Below, in pieces: positions 33,552 to 41,575 of a stretch of 47,552 bases of DNA. How positions within the stretch are numbered: position 1 is the stretch's first letter; the number at the start of each line of letters is the position of its first letter. The stretch is from Beijerinckiaceae bacterium (GTDB lineage: Bacteria; Pseudomonadota; Alphaproteobacteria; Rhizobiales; Beijerinckiaceae): the NCBI GenBank assembly GCA_947380915.1, contig CANCSY010000003.1:1-47552 (forward strand). The letters are read 5' to 3'. The notes under the pieces were generated by a model, which saw only the letters and a program-made list of their open reading frames with translations, was not told the origin of the DNA and ran no database searches. Made by a program: the position numbers and the translations under genes.

Positions 33552-34601
33552 TCAGTTGTCGATATCCATGATCTTCGCCGTGCGGTCTACGATCGCGCGC
33601 GGCGTCGCATAGACGGCGCGCATATAATCCGTGATGTCCCTCCAGCCGACAACTTCCAATGGTTCAGCGAGCTTCGCCTTGGCGTCGGCGATGAACGCCG
33701 GATCCTTCATGGTATCATCGAATGCCTGGCGCAGTGCATGCAAACGATCCGCAGGAACGCCAGACGCAAGGGAGAAAACACGCAGAAATCTATGGATGCC
33801 GAATGCCAGTTCCATGATCTGCCGGTCCTCCTCGCTCTTGACCAGATCGGTCACGATCGGGATATCCTTCAGGGCAGGATTTCGCATAAGCGAAAGTTGA
33901 ATGATGATCCGAACATACCTGTTTTTGACCCAATCTGGCCTGTCATGGTTGAGGAAAAGCCACGATGTTCCCAGACGCCCATCAAGTTCCCCACGCTCAA
34001 TGGCGAGATCAATTTCAGGGCCGCCTCTATAGCCTTGGACAACGCGAAACTTCGTGCCGATTATCTCGTTCAGGAGCCGTGGATATATAGAACTCGAATC
34101 GTTCGGTCCGGTGGCGCCCACAACGACTTCTCGCATTTTTGCTTCCTCGATGCTCTTGATCGAAGAGTCTGTGCGGACATAGGCGACCCCGGTGCCGCGA
34201 CTGGCGATAGAGCCCAACCAGTTGACAGTGGTCGCGTCGAAGAGTGCACCTTTCACCTTCCACAGGGGAGCAAGCGGGGCGGCGTCAGCGAAGATGCCGA
34301 TCACGGTCCCATCGCGCGTCATTGAATTGTAGACATTGTTGGCGGCCACAAGACTTCCAGCGCCCGGCATGTTTTGCACGACGATATTTGGCCTGCCTGG
34401 AATATGGCGGCGCATATGGGTCGCCAAAACGCGGGCGCTCGCATCATAGCCCCCCGAAGGGGGGAAACCCACAATAAAGGTCACAGGATGAGCCGAATAA
34501 AAATCCGCAACAGCATCAGCTCGCGCAAAATTTCCTGTCAGCACGATGGTGGAAAACAGACTTGAGCAAATAGCGAAACGCAAGCGCATGAAGGGGATCA
34601 T
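33552..34601 (-). CDS. TctC/Bug-type periplasmic solute receptor (Bug9)
   Basis: This 349-residue receptor has a signal peptide ending NFARA (about 28). The motifs are FPPSGGYDASAR, NMPGAG, MTRDGT, GYRGGPEIDLAIERGE, then SLASGVPADR, where most paralogs have APPG. FPPSGG is the nearest here to the classical TctC pattern. GAGGAG lies seven bases before the ATG. It is convergent with Bug8, so two receptor genes meet tail to tail, and it diverges from the right-hand acyl-CoA cluster across 301 bases. Confidence 0.87.
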   Translation of the reverse strand: MIPFMRLRFAICSSLFSTIVLTGNFARADAVADFYSAHPVTFIVGFPPSGGYDASARVLATHMRRHIPGRPNIVVQNMPGAGSLVAANNVYNSMTRDGTVIGIFADAAPLAPLWKVKGALFDATTVNWLGSIASRGTGVAYVRTDSSIKSIEEAKMREVVVGATGPNDSSSIYPRLLNEIIGTKFRVVQGYRGGPEIDLAIERGELDGRLGTSWLFLNHDRPDWVKNRYVRIIIQLSLMRNPALKDIPIVTDLVKSEEDRQIMELAFGIHRFLRVFSLASGVPADRLHALRQAFDDTMKDPAFIADAKAKLAEPLEVVGWRDITDYMRAVYATPRAIVDRTAKIMDIDN

Positions 34602-34902
34602 ACCGGTCTCCTCAAGGTGCGACCATTCATTTTATCGTCATGTTACCCCATGAATTCGTTCGAAACCAGCTTTCCGGGCACATGAAAATTGGGCAAATCA
34701 ATGCGGCTTATCTGGTTTCGTTCTTGTTCTATAAAAGGCGAATTTAAAAAAATCGAGAAATTGCTGAGGGCTAGGTTTAGAAAGAAATACATTATAGGAT
34801 CACGCGAGGTCAGTTAGAAACCAGGTTCATGATGATGAATGAATTGTCCAAACATCCACTATTCCGCTGTTCGGAATTTTATCCGGGTGTTTCAATCATG
34901 AC
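34602..34902. other. Divergent intergenic region, AT-rich, with a candidate operator
   Basis: The gap between Bug9 and the maleylacetate-reductase-like gene is AT-rich in its middle (ATAAAA, TTTAAAAAAATCG). It contains the palindrome at 34861-34877. No promoter with good spacing was found. Confidence 0.45.
34861..34877. promoter_or_regulatory. Palindrome ATTCCG-N5-CGGAAT, candidate regulator site
   Basis: Two perfect 6-base arms flank CTGTT, 25 bases before the first gene of the acyl-CoA cluster. TTCCG-N5-CGGAA half-sites resemble, as I recall, IclR-family operators. No IclR gene is visible in the window, whereas a GntR gene lies inside the cluster. Confidence 0.4.
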
Positions 34903-36111
34903 GTGTTGTCAATTCCAGCCGCGCGAGATCGAAATTTGCTAACATCAACTTCTTTCCGGCATTTCACCCCCGCCTCCCGCGTTCACTTCGGCGAACGGTC
35001 GTTGGAGACTTTAAGGTCCGAGATGAAACGCGTCGAAGCTCGGCGCGCCGTCGTGGTTTGTGGAAAGACGATCGCCCGCGACGGGCGTCTTGTCGAACTT
35101 GTCAGGGCAGCTCTGGGCGACGCTTTCGGCGGCGTCTATGACGGGGTTGCTTCGCATTCGCCGCTGGATCTGGTCCTGGAGGCTACGGAGGCGCTCCGGG
35201 GACTACAGGCCGATGCGGTAATCGCAGTGGGCGGCGGTTCGGCTGTGGTGAGCGCGCGGGCCGCCGTGATTGCGCTGGCGGAGGGGTCGGACATACAGGC
35301 CCTTTCGACCACATTCCGGAGGGGAGAGGCGCCAATCAGTCCGCGTCTGGCGAAACCAAAACTGCCTGTGTTCGGGATCCCCACGACGCCTTCCACTGCT
35401 TTCGCCAAGGCCGGGACAGCTGTGCTGGATCCGCAGACGCATCGACGGCTTACGATGTTCGATCCAAATACGCGTTGCAGTGCAGTTTTCTTTCATCCCG
35501 AATTTGCAGCGTCTGCGCCTTCTTCCCTCGTGCTTGACGCTGCGTTGAACGCGTTCACCATGTGCCTTCTAGGTCTTGAGGCCGCCTCGCGGGAACCGCT
35601 GGCGGATGCGTTGCTCCTGCAGGGATTGCGTATGTTGCTTGAGGGACTTGACGATTTCGCTAATTCTCCCGAAAATCAAAAAGCGCGAGGCGCGTTGATG
35701 ATCGGCGCGCTGCTGGCGGGGCAGGGAACAGATTACACGCAAAGCGGTCTCGCGTTGACGCTCGGCCACTGCATAGGCCTGCGCCACCATGCGCCCGGCG
35801 GAGCGGTCAACATGCTCATCCTGCCGCACACCATCCGCTTCAACGCATCAGCAACAGGCGAGCGGCTGCGCGATGCGATTCCGATCTTGGGCGCCAGGGC
35901 CGATCTGCCGGTAGCGGAAGCGGTCGCACGGGCGTGCGAGGATCTCGCAGACCGCCTCGGCTGCATTCGCAAGCTGTCGCAACTTGGTGTCTCGGCGGCG
36001 GATTTCGACGCCGTACTTGGGGATGCGGCGGATGACTGGTTCATTCACCAGAACCCCCGCAAGATCGCCGATGTCGAAGAGCTTCGCCCGCTTCTGGATG
36101 GGGCGCTCTAG
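34903..36111 (+). CDS. Iron-type alcohol dehydrogenase fold, maleylacetate reductase-like
   Basis: This 402-residue protein is of the iron-ADH superfamily. The nucleotide site is AVGGGSAVVSARAA (108-121), followed by FGIPTTPSTAFAKAG. The metal region is unusual: D212 is kept, but the next ligand aligns with N216, H289 is kept, and the last ligand of PHG reads PGG (G299). ILPHTIRFN is a maleylacetate-reductase mark. Maleylacetate reductases do without metal and reduce maleylacetate to 3-oxoadipate, so metal loss is compatible, but the substrate is not established. It starts the right-hand cluster. The start GTG at 34903 lacks a clear ribosome site; TTG at 34939 (LLTSTSF) is an alternative. Confidence 0.8.
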   Translation: MLSIPAARDRNLLTSTSFRHFTPASRVHFGERSLETLRSEMKRVEARRAVVVCGKTIARDGRLVELVRAALGDAFGGVYDGVASHSPLDLVLEATEALRGLQADAVIAVGGGSAVVSARAAVIALAEGSDIQALSTTFRRGEAPISPRLAKPKLPVFGIPTTPSTAFAKAGTAVLDPQTHRRLTMFDPNTRCSAVFFHPEFAASAPSSLVLDAALNAFTMCLLGLEAASREPLADALLLQGLRMLLEGLDDFANSPENQKARGALMIGALLAGQGTDYTQSGLALTLGHCIGLRHHAPGGAVNMLILPHTIRFNASATGERLRDAIPILGARADLPVAEAVARACEDLADRLGCIRKLSQLGVSAADFDAVLGDAADDWFIHQNPRKIADVEELRPLLDGAL

Positions 36112-36174
36112 GAGGCAAGCCTTGCGTGTTTAATCTAAATCCTTTAGAGGAATTAAAAAAAGGGAGGGGTACTG

Positions 36175-37599
36175 ATGGCTCATTCGCAGATGCCTGCCGG
36201 GAGCGGAGCACCTGATTTCGCTGAGGTATTTTCGAGCTTTTCCTCCGCCCTGACCCTGGATCTGATCCCCGCGTCAGCTCTTGAAGCTGCGTGCATCAAT
36301 CTTCATGATACGCTTGCCTGCGCCACGGCCGGGATTTCGGCCCCAGGTGTCGCTGAGGTCCTGGGGCTTGTCGAATCCTGGGGCGGGGCTCCACAAGCTT
36401 CCATTCTTTGCACATCCACCCGGGTTCCGGCTCATCATGCAGCCTTGGTTAACGGGATGATGGCTCACGCCCGTGATTACGACGATACGCATGACGCCGC
36501 AGTGCTGCATGCGGGCGTGTCGGTCGTGCCGGCAGCCCTGGCTGCGGCGGAACTCAATCCGGCCGCAACCGGAGCCGATCTGCTTGCGGGGGTTGTAGCA
36601 GGGCTGGAACTCGTATGCCGACTTGGCGTCTCGACCCGCATCGGCATCATCGACAGCGGCTTTATCTATACGTCGTTGTTTGGCTATTTCGGAGCGACAG
36701 CGGCCGCAGCGCGTGTAATGGGCCTGAACCCTGCGCAGACAGTCAATGCTATCGGCATCGCTTACAGTCAGGCGGCCGGCACCCATCAGGTGACGCGCGA
36801 CGCCGCCACCACCAAGCGCATGCAACCGGGCCTGGCGGCGAAGGCTGCGCTCCTGTCGGTGCAGATGTCGCTGCGCGGCATACGCGGCGCACAACTCACC
36901 TTCGAGGGCGCGGACGGCCTTTTCCGCACCTATCTGCGCAATGATTTCGACCCCTCCCGGCTGCGGGCCGGGCTCGGGACCGTCTTTGAACTCGAAGGCC
37001 TCAGTTACAAGCCCTATCCGTGCTGCCGCTTCAATCATACGGCCATTGACGCAGCTTTAGCGATTCGGGCGCAGCCCGGCTTCCGTGCCGATCGTGTGCG
37101 CCGCATCTCAGCCGGAGTAAATCGGCAGGCTTTTGAGGCGGTGTGCACCCCGCCGCAGATTCGGCAGGCCCCGACCACGGTCGTGCAGGCTCAGTTCAGC
37201 ATTCCCTATACGGTTTCATGCGCGTTGCTCGATGGAGAAGTGAGACTGGCGCACTTCGACGAGGAATGGATCAAGCGGGCTGACCTTCAGCGTTTAGCCG
37301 GGCTGACGGATTGTTCGGTCGATGATCAAATCGAACGCGATTGGGGCCGCAGCATTTCGCCAACACGCCTGGTGGTGGAGACCGATAGCGGAGTCTTCGA
37401 GGCGCGAGTCGATTTTCCCCGCGGCGATCGCAACGCGCCCATGAGCGAGGAAGAAAGCGCCGCAAAGCTGCGGGACTGTCTGGCGGCGAGCGGACTGGCG
37501 TGGCGCCCCTCCATGGCGGCGGACGTCGCTCAAGCTATCGGAAATTTGAAGAGATCAGGGCAAGCGTCCGAGCTTGCTGGCCTCTTTCGGTTCAATTAA
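36175..37599 (+). CDS. MmgE/PrpD family protein (2-methylcitrate dehydratase / cis-aconitate decarboxylase fold)
   Basis: This 474-residue protein has the family's all-helical N-terminal domain: HDTLACATAG (43-52), AHARDYDDTHD (96-106) and HAGVSVVPAALAAAE, then TRDAATTKRMQPGLAAKAA (about 208-226) and YKPYPCCRFNH (281-291). PrpD dehydrates 2-methylcitrate, whereas cis-aconitate decarboxylase of this family makes itaconate, so context matters: CoA-transferase, lyase and acyl-CoA enzymes follow. GGGAGGGG lies before the ATG. It is the second gene of the cluster, 63 bases after the reductase-like gene. The exact reaction (dehydration, isomerisation or decarboxylation) cannot be read from the sequence. 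Confidence 0.87.
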   Translation: MAHSQMPAGSGAPDFAEVFSSFSSALTLDLIPASALEAACINLHDTLACATAGISAPGVAEVLGLVESWGGAPQASILCTSTRVPAHHAALVNGMMAHARDYDDTHDAAVLHAGVSVVPAALAAAELNPAATGADLLAGVVAGLELVCRLGVSTRIGIIDSGFIYTSLFGYFGATAAAARVMGLNPAQTVNAIGIAYSQAAGTHQVTRDAATTKRMQPGLAAKAALLSVQMSLRGIRGAQLTFEGADGLFRTYLRNDFDPSRLRAGLGTVFELEGLSYKPYPCCRFNHTAIDAALAIRAQPGFRADRVRRISAGVNRQAFEAVCTPPQIRQAPTTVVQAQFSIPYTVSCALLDGEVRLAHFDEEWIKRADLQRLAGLTDCSVDDQIERDWGRSISPTRLVVETDSGVFEARVDFPRGDRNAPMSEEESAAKLRDCLAASGLAWRPSMAADVAQAIGNLKRSGQASELAGLFRFN

Positions 37600-37602
37600 G
37601 CT

Positions 37603-37620
37603 AAATCATATAGATCATTT
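37603..37620. promoter_or_regulatory. Imperfect palindrome before the ABC transporter genes
   Basis: AAATCATATAGATCATTT is self-complementary in 14 of 18 positions and lies in the 30-base gap between the MmgE/PrpD gene and the ATPase gene. It could be a regulator site, perhaps for the cluster's GntR protein, or part of a secondary promoter. Confidence 0.3.
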
Positions 37621-37629
37621 GGAGGGGGC

Positions 37630-38430
37630 ATGATCCAGAGCGGGGGCGCAGCCCAACTTATGCCGGGCGCGGTCTGCGATGCATCCGTTGCTATTGATTT
37701 TCGTGGTGTAGTGGCGCGTTTCGGCGGCCTGCATGCCATGGGTCCCACGACGCTCTCCGTTCGCAAGGGTGAGTTTCTTGCCGTCGTTGGCCCAAGTGGT
37801 TGCGGAAAGTCGACCCTGCTCAACATGGTGGCAGGCACGTTGCGGCCTTCTGAAGGGTTGGTCACCTACAAGGGTCGCAGCGTCGATGGAATAAATAATG
37901 ACGTTGGCTATATCACACAGAAGAACTATTGCCTGCCCTGGCGCACGGTCGAAGAAAATGTTCGGATGCCACTGGAATTCCGCCGCATTCCCCGTCAAGA
38001 GGCGAATGAGCGCGTCGCGCGCGCCGTCGCTCAGGTCGGCCTCAAGGGTTTCGAAAAGGCGTTTCCGCGTCAACTGTCGGGCGGCATGTTGCAACGCGTG
38101 ATGATCGCCCGCACGCTGGCCTATGCGCCAGACACCTATCTTATGGACGAGCCTTTCGGTAGCCTTGACGCCCAATTGCGGATGCGCATGCATTCGGAAC
38201 TGCTGAAGCTTTGGCAGGAGACCGGCGCCACTTTCATTTTCGTAACCCATGATCTGCATGAAGCAATCACGCTTGCGGATCGCGTCGTCGTCATGTCGAA
38301 GCGGCCGGGGACGCCGAAGATGATCGTCGACATCGATTTGCCGCGCCCGCGCGACGTGATCGACATCCAGGCTGATCCGGCGTTCGGCGCCTATTTCAAG
38401 CAGCTTTGGGCTGCACTTGACGTTCACTGA
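37630..38430 (+). CDS. ABC transporter ATP-binding protein, Ssu/Tau type
   Basis: This 266-residue ATPase of the nitrate/sulfonate/taurine class has Walker [13 protein letters not shown] (about 56-67), Q-loop [16 protein letters not shown], the signature [16 protein letters not shown], Walker [12 protein letters not shown] and H-loop FVTHDLHEA. The aromatic-rich Q-loop (LPW) is typical of SsuB/TauB. The class imports sulfonates, nitrate, pyrimidine precursors and also some carboxylates such as phthalate. The permease start lies just past its stop, which is followed by ggccgcgATG, and the receptor gene comes next. GGAGGGGGC precedes the ATG. Confidence 0.92.
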   Translation: MIQSGGAAQLMPGAVCDASVAIDFRGVVARFGGLHAMGPTTLSVRKGEFLAVVGPSGCGKSTLLNMVAGTLRPSEGLVTYKGRSVDGINNDVGYITQKNYCLPWRTVEENVRMPLEFRRIPRQEANERVARAVAQVGLKGFEKAFPRQLSGGMLQRVMIARTLAYAPDTYLMDEPFGSLDAQLRMRMHSELLKLWQETGATFIFVTHDLHEAITLADRVVVMSKRPGTPKMIVDIDLPRPRDVIDIQADPAFGAYFKQLWAALDVH

Positions 38431-38437
38431 GGCCGCG

Positions 38438-39268
38438 ATGCTCGATTCAAGGATCTCCAATAGTCATGGCGCGCAGTTCGGGCGTTTTGTTGAACGCTGG
38501 TCTGTTCTCTTTCAGATCGCGATTGCACTTGGCGCACTCGGCTTGTGGGAGTGGGCGTCGCTGACATGGAATTGGGAATTCTGGGTCAGTCACCCCTCCG
38601 CCGTTGTTTCGGAGCTTGGTCGCTGGTGGGCGTCCGGCCAGTTATCCGGGGACCTTAAACTCACGCTTATGGAAGCTGGCGTCGGATTCCTGCTCGGCAG
38701 CGCGGCCGGCGGCATCATCGGCTTCGTGCTGGGCTGGATCAAACGGCTGGGCGATCTGATCGAACCATTTGTCTTGTCCCTCTACACCTTGCCGAAGATC
38801 GCGCTGGCGCCACTGTTTGTTCTATGGTTCGGCATCGGCCCGACCAACAAGATCATGTTCTCCGCCATGCTGGTATTCTTCATGGTCTTCTTCACAACCT
38901 ATCAGGGCACAAGGCAGGTAGACCGTGATCTTGTCGAAAACGCCCGTCTGATGGGTGCAGGACGTTGGGACATCTGGACAAAGATAGCAGTGCCTTACTC
39001 GGCGGTGTGGATGTTCACCGGCGTGCGTATCGGCCTGCCCTATGCGCTGATCGGCGCCATCGTCGGCGAATTCGTTGCGGCCGAAGCAGGCGTGGGATTT
39101 CGCATCAAGGAATCTACCGCTTTCTTCAATACAGCAGGCGTTTTTGCCGGACTCCTGGTTCTGATGGTGATCAGCCTCATTCTGCTTGGCCTACTCAAAC
39201 TGTTCGAAATGCGCGCGCTGCGGTGGCAGACGGCGAGCGGCGTTATAAATGTGGAGACAGGGACATGA
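38438..39268 (+). CDS. ABC transporter permease, Ssu/Tau type
   Basis: This protein of 276 residues has six predicted membrane segments, and its coupling loop reads ENARLMGAGRWDIWTKIAVP, the EAA-type motif of this class. The N-terminal helix LFQIAIALGALGLWEWASL is followed by the HPSAVVSEL stretch usual in SsuC proteins. TGAGGCCGCG gives a ribosome site for the ATG at 38438; a TTG at 38417 would overlap the ATPase gene. Its TGA overlaps the receptor's ATG. It should form a homodimer working with the adjacent ATPase. Confidence 0.92.
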   Translation: MLDSRISNSHGAQFGRFVERWSVLFQIAIALGALGLWEWASLTWNWEFWVSHPSAVVSELGRWWASGQLSGDLKLTLMEAGVGFLLGSAAGGIIGFVLGWIKRLGDLIEPFVLSLYTLPKIALAPLFVLWFGIGPTNKIMFSAMLVFFMVFFTTYQGTRQVDRDLVENARLMGAGRWDIWTKIAVPYSAVWMFTGVRIGLPYALIGAIVGEFVAAEAGVGFRIKESTAFFNTAGVFAGLLVLMVISLILLGLLKLFEMRALRWQTASGVINVETGT

Positions 39269-40272
39269 ACGAAAATGCTCTCGCATTTGATCGACGTTTC
39301 GCTCTTGGCGGTATCGGCGCAACCTTGCTTGCTCCGGCCGCCCTTGCGCAGACGCCGGCGATTCCACTCACGATTGCGGTCAGTTCAAATTCGCTCGCCT
39401 ATGGCGGCTTGCGTATCGCCGAACAGGCAGACCTTTTTGCTAAGAACGGCATCGCGGCGAAGATCGTCGTCATGGACTCCGGCAATGCTGCTATGGCTGC
39501 TCTCGTGTCGGGTTCAGCGCAATTCTCCGCCGCTGGGCCGGGAGAAGTGCTGGCGGCGCGCGTGCGCGGCCAGAAAATTATCATCGTGGCTAATGTATAC
39601 CGCGGTCTCTCGGGCTCCGTCATTCTGTCGAAGGTGATTGCGAGCAAACTCGGCGATGCCGTAACGTCCAGTCAGGCTACAAAGATCAAGGCTCTCGATG
39701 GACTCACGATTGCAGCGCCGAGCGCCACATCCGCCTATCTAACGCCAATAAAAAGTGCGGCGGACGCTGTCGGCGCAAAGGTCAAGTTCGTCTACATGGC
39801 GCAGCCTGCCATGGTGGCGGCGCTCGCAACGGGCGCCGTGCAGGGCATGATCGCCGGCGCGCCGTTTTCGTTGGCGCCCGTGACTGCCGGGACGGGCGTG
39901 TTGTGGCTCAGCGGACCCAAGGGCGATCTGCCCAAGGAAGTGCTCCCCGCAAGTTCGGCCTGTTATGAAACCACGGAAGATTATGCTGCGAAAAATCCCG
40001 ACCATCTCCGTCGTTTTCTGCAAGTCTTTCAAGATCTTGCAGTCTTCCTGAAAGATCAGCCGGCGCAGGGAAGGCAGATGCTGGCGAAGGCGTTTGGGCA
40101 ATTGACCGCATCTGATGCGAACGCGACCTACGATGAGGAGTGGCAGAACTGGGCGAGGCCCGTCATCTCGGTGGAAGATGTGAAGCAGGAGATCGCGATT
40201 CAGGTCTCGTCCGGAAATCTTCCGGGAGTCGAAAAGATCGATCCAGCTTCGGTCCTATGGGCTCCAAGGTGA
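39265..40272 (+). CDS. NMT1/SsuA-like solute-binding protein, first of two paralogs
   Basis: This 335-residue exported receptor starts with DRRFALGGIGATLLAPAALAQ, a leader with twin arginines that could use the Tat route. The mature fold contains TIAVSSNSLAYGGLRIAEQA, IVVMDSGNAAMAALVSGSAQF and AAGPGEVLAARVRGQ. It overlaps the permease stop (ATGA) and completes an SsuABC-type importer. Its closest relative here is the protein at 45255-46253; motifs such as VVMDSGNAAMAALxxxSAQF are almost identical, so one is a duplicate of the other. Its sequence is far from the receptor at 22512. GGAGACAGGGAC precedes the ATG. The ligand is unknown. Confidence 0.88.
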   Translation: MNENALAFDRRFALGGIGATLLAPAALAQTPAIPLTIAVSSNSLAYGGLRIAEQADLFAKNGIAAKIVVMDSGNAAMAALVSGSAQFSAAGPGEVLAARVRGQKIIIVANVYRGLSGSVILSKVIASKLGDAVTSSQATKIKALDGLTIAAPSATSAYLTPIKSAADAVGAKVKFVYMAQPAMVAALATGAVQGMIAGAPFSLAPVTAGTGVLWLSGPKGDLPKEVLPASSACYETTEDYAAKNPDHLRRFLQVFQDLAVFLKDQPAQGRQMLAKAFGQLTASDANATYDEEWQNWARPVISVEDVKQEIAIQVSSGNLPGVEKIDPASVLWAPR

Positions 40273-40284
40273 TCTAGGAACCTT

Positions 40285-41562
40285 ATGGCCATGCGCGCGA
40301 GCAGTTCCGTCGATTTCACGTCGATCATCCTGGCCGGAGATGTGATATCCTGGCCGCAAGCGATCGGCGAACCGTTGGGACTGACCCGCGCGCTGATGGG
40401 GCAAAAACAGCATTTACCTGCATTCAAACTGTTCGTCGGGATGACGTCGAGCGACACCCTATCGGCCGCGAATGTTGGCGGCGGCCTGCTAGGCCTTAAT
40501 GGAGCAGGGACCAATCGACGCCTTGCAGCATCTGGCCTGATCGACATCGTCCCGACGCATGTTTCGCGCGTACCCGAACTCATTCGAACAGGCGTCATCC
40601 GGATCGATGTCGCCTTGGTCCGTGTACGCCCCACCAAACATTCGAACACTTTTTCGGTCGGTGTCATCTGTGACTACACGACCGCCATGATCAAATCTGC
40701 GCGTTGCGTGGTGGCGGAAATCGACGAAAGGTTGCCGCTCACCGCGCATGATGCGCTCGTGTCGCGTGACGACATCGACATTTTCACATTGGCCGACACC
40801 GACGAAATCCTCATGCCTGACCCCGAGCCATCTGCGGTCGAAAGCGAAGTTGCGCGACGCATCGCAGAGATGATTCCTGATCGGGCGACGGTACAGCTCG
40901 GCATAGGCACTTTGCCGGTGGCGGTAGGGCGTGCATTGTTCAATCATCGCGATCTCGGCGTTCACAGCGGCGTGGTCTCTGACATTTTCGTCGACCTCGT
41001 CGAACGCGGCGTGGTGACGAACGCTTATAAAGGACTGGACCCTGGCGAGAGCGCCATAGGTGGCCTGTTCGGCACGCGTCGGCTCCTCGATCATGCAACA
41101 AACAATTCCAGCGTGGCGATGCGCTCTGTGGAGTATACGCATCAACCTGCTTGCCTCGCGCGAGTGCGCGCTCTTCATTCCATCAACTCGGCCGTCGAAA
41201 TCGATCTTACCGGCCAGGTCAATTCCGAACTGGCCGGAGGACGTTATCTGGGCGCTGTGGGGGGACAGGTCGATTTCGTGCGTGGCGCGCGTCTGTCGCC
41301 AGGCGGGCGCTCGATCATCGCCGTTCCGTCAACAACTCCGGACGTCAAACAATCGCGTATTGTAGCAGATTTGTGCGGGCGGCCGGTGACCACAGCCCGT
41401 TCGGATGTCGATCTCATCGTTACCGAATATGGCGTTGCGGATCTGTGGGGGCAGCCGTTTTCCGAGCGTGCTAAGCGGCTCATCGCCATCGCGCATCCAG
41501 CCTTCCGCGACGAATTGAGCGCCGCACTCATAAGGAACAACATGCCCACGAGGATTGCATGA
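40285..41562 (+). CDS. Class I CoA-transferase / acetyl-CoA hydrolase family protein
   Basis: This 425-residue protein is of the Cat1/4-hydroxybutyrate CoA-transferase family (RipA-like). It has QLGIGTLPVAVGRAL (about 204-218) and the INSAVEIDLTGQVNSE stretch near 300. At the position where many members read H-T-E, with the catalytic glutamate that forms the CoA thioester, this protein has H227-S228-G229. The catalytic residue may therefore be elsewhere, or activity may be altered; related proteins with HSG are known to me from memory, so this could be a subfamily trait. It lies 12 bases after the receptor gene and would activate a carboxylate taken up by the ABC importer. AGGAA before the ATG is the ribosome site. 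Confidence 0.86.
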   Translation: MAMRASSSVDFTSIILAGDVISWPQAIGEPLGLTRALMGQKQHLPAFKLFVGMTSSDTLSAANVGGGLLGLNGAGTNRRLAASGLIDIVPTHVSRVPELIRTGVIRIDVALVRVRPTKHSNTFSVGVICDYTTAMIKSARCVVAEIDERLPLTAHDALVSRDDIDIFTLADTDEILMPDPEPSAVESEVARRIAEMIPDRATVQLGIGTLPVAVGRALFNHRDLGVHSGVVSDIFVDLVERGVVTNAYKGLDPGESAIGGLFGTRRLLDHATNNSSVAMRSVEYTHQPACLARVRALHSINSAVEIDLTGQVNSELAGGRYLGAVGGQVDFVRGARLSPGGRSIIAVPSTTPDVKQSRIVADLCGRPVTTARSDVDLIVTEYGVADLWGQPFSERAKRLIAIAHPAFRDELSAALIRNNMPTRIA

Positions 41563-41575
41563 ACGGAAGCGTGGA

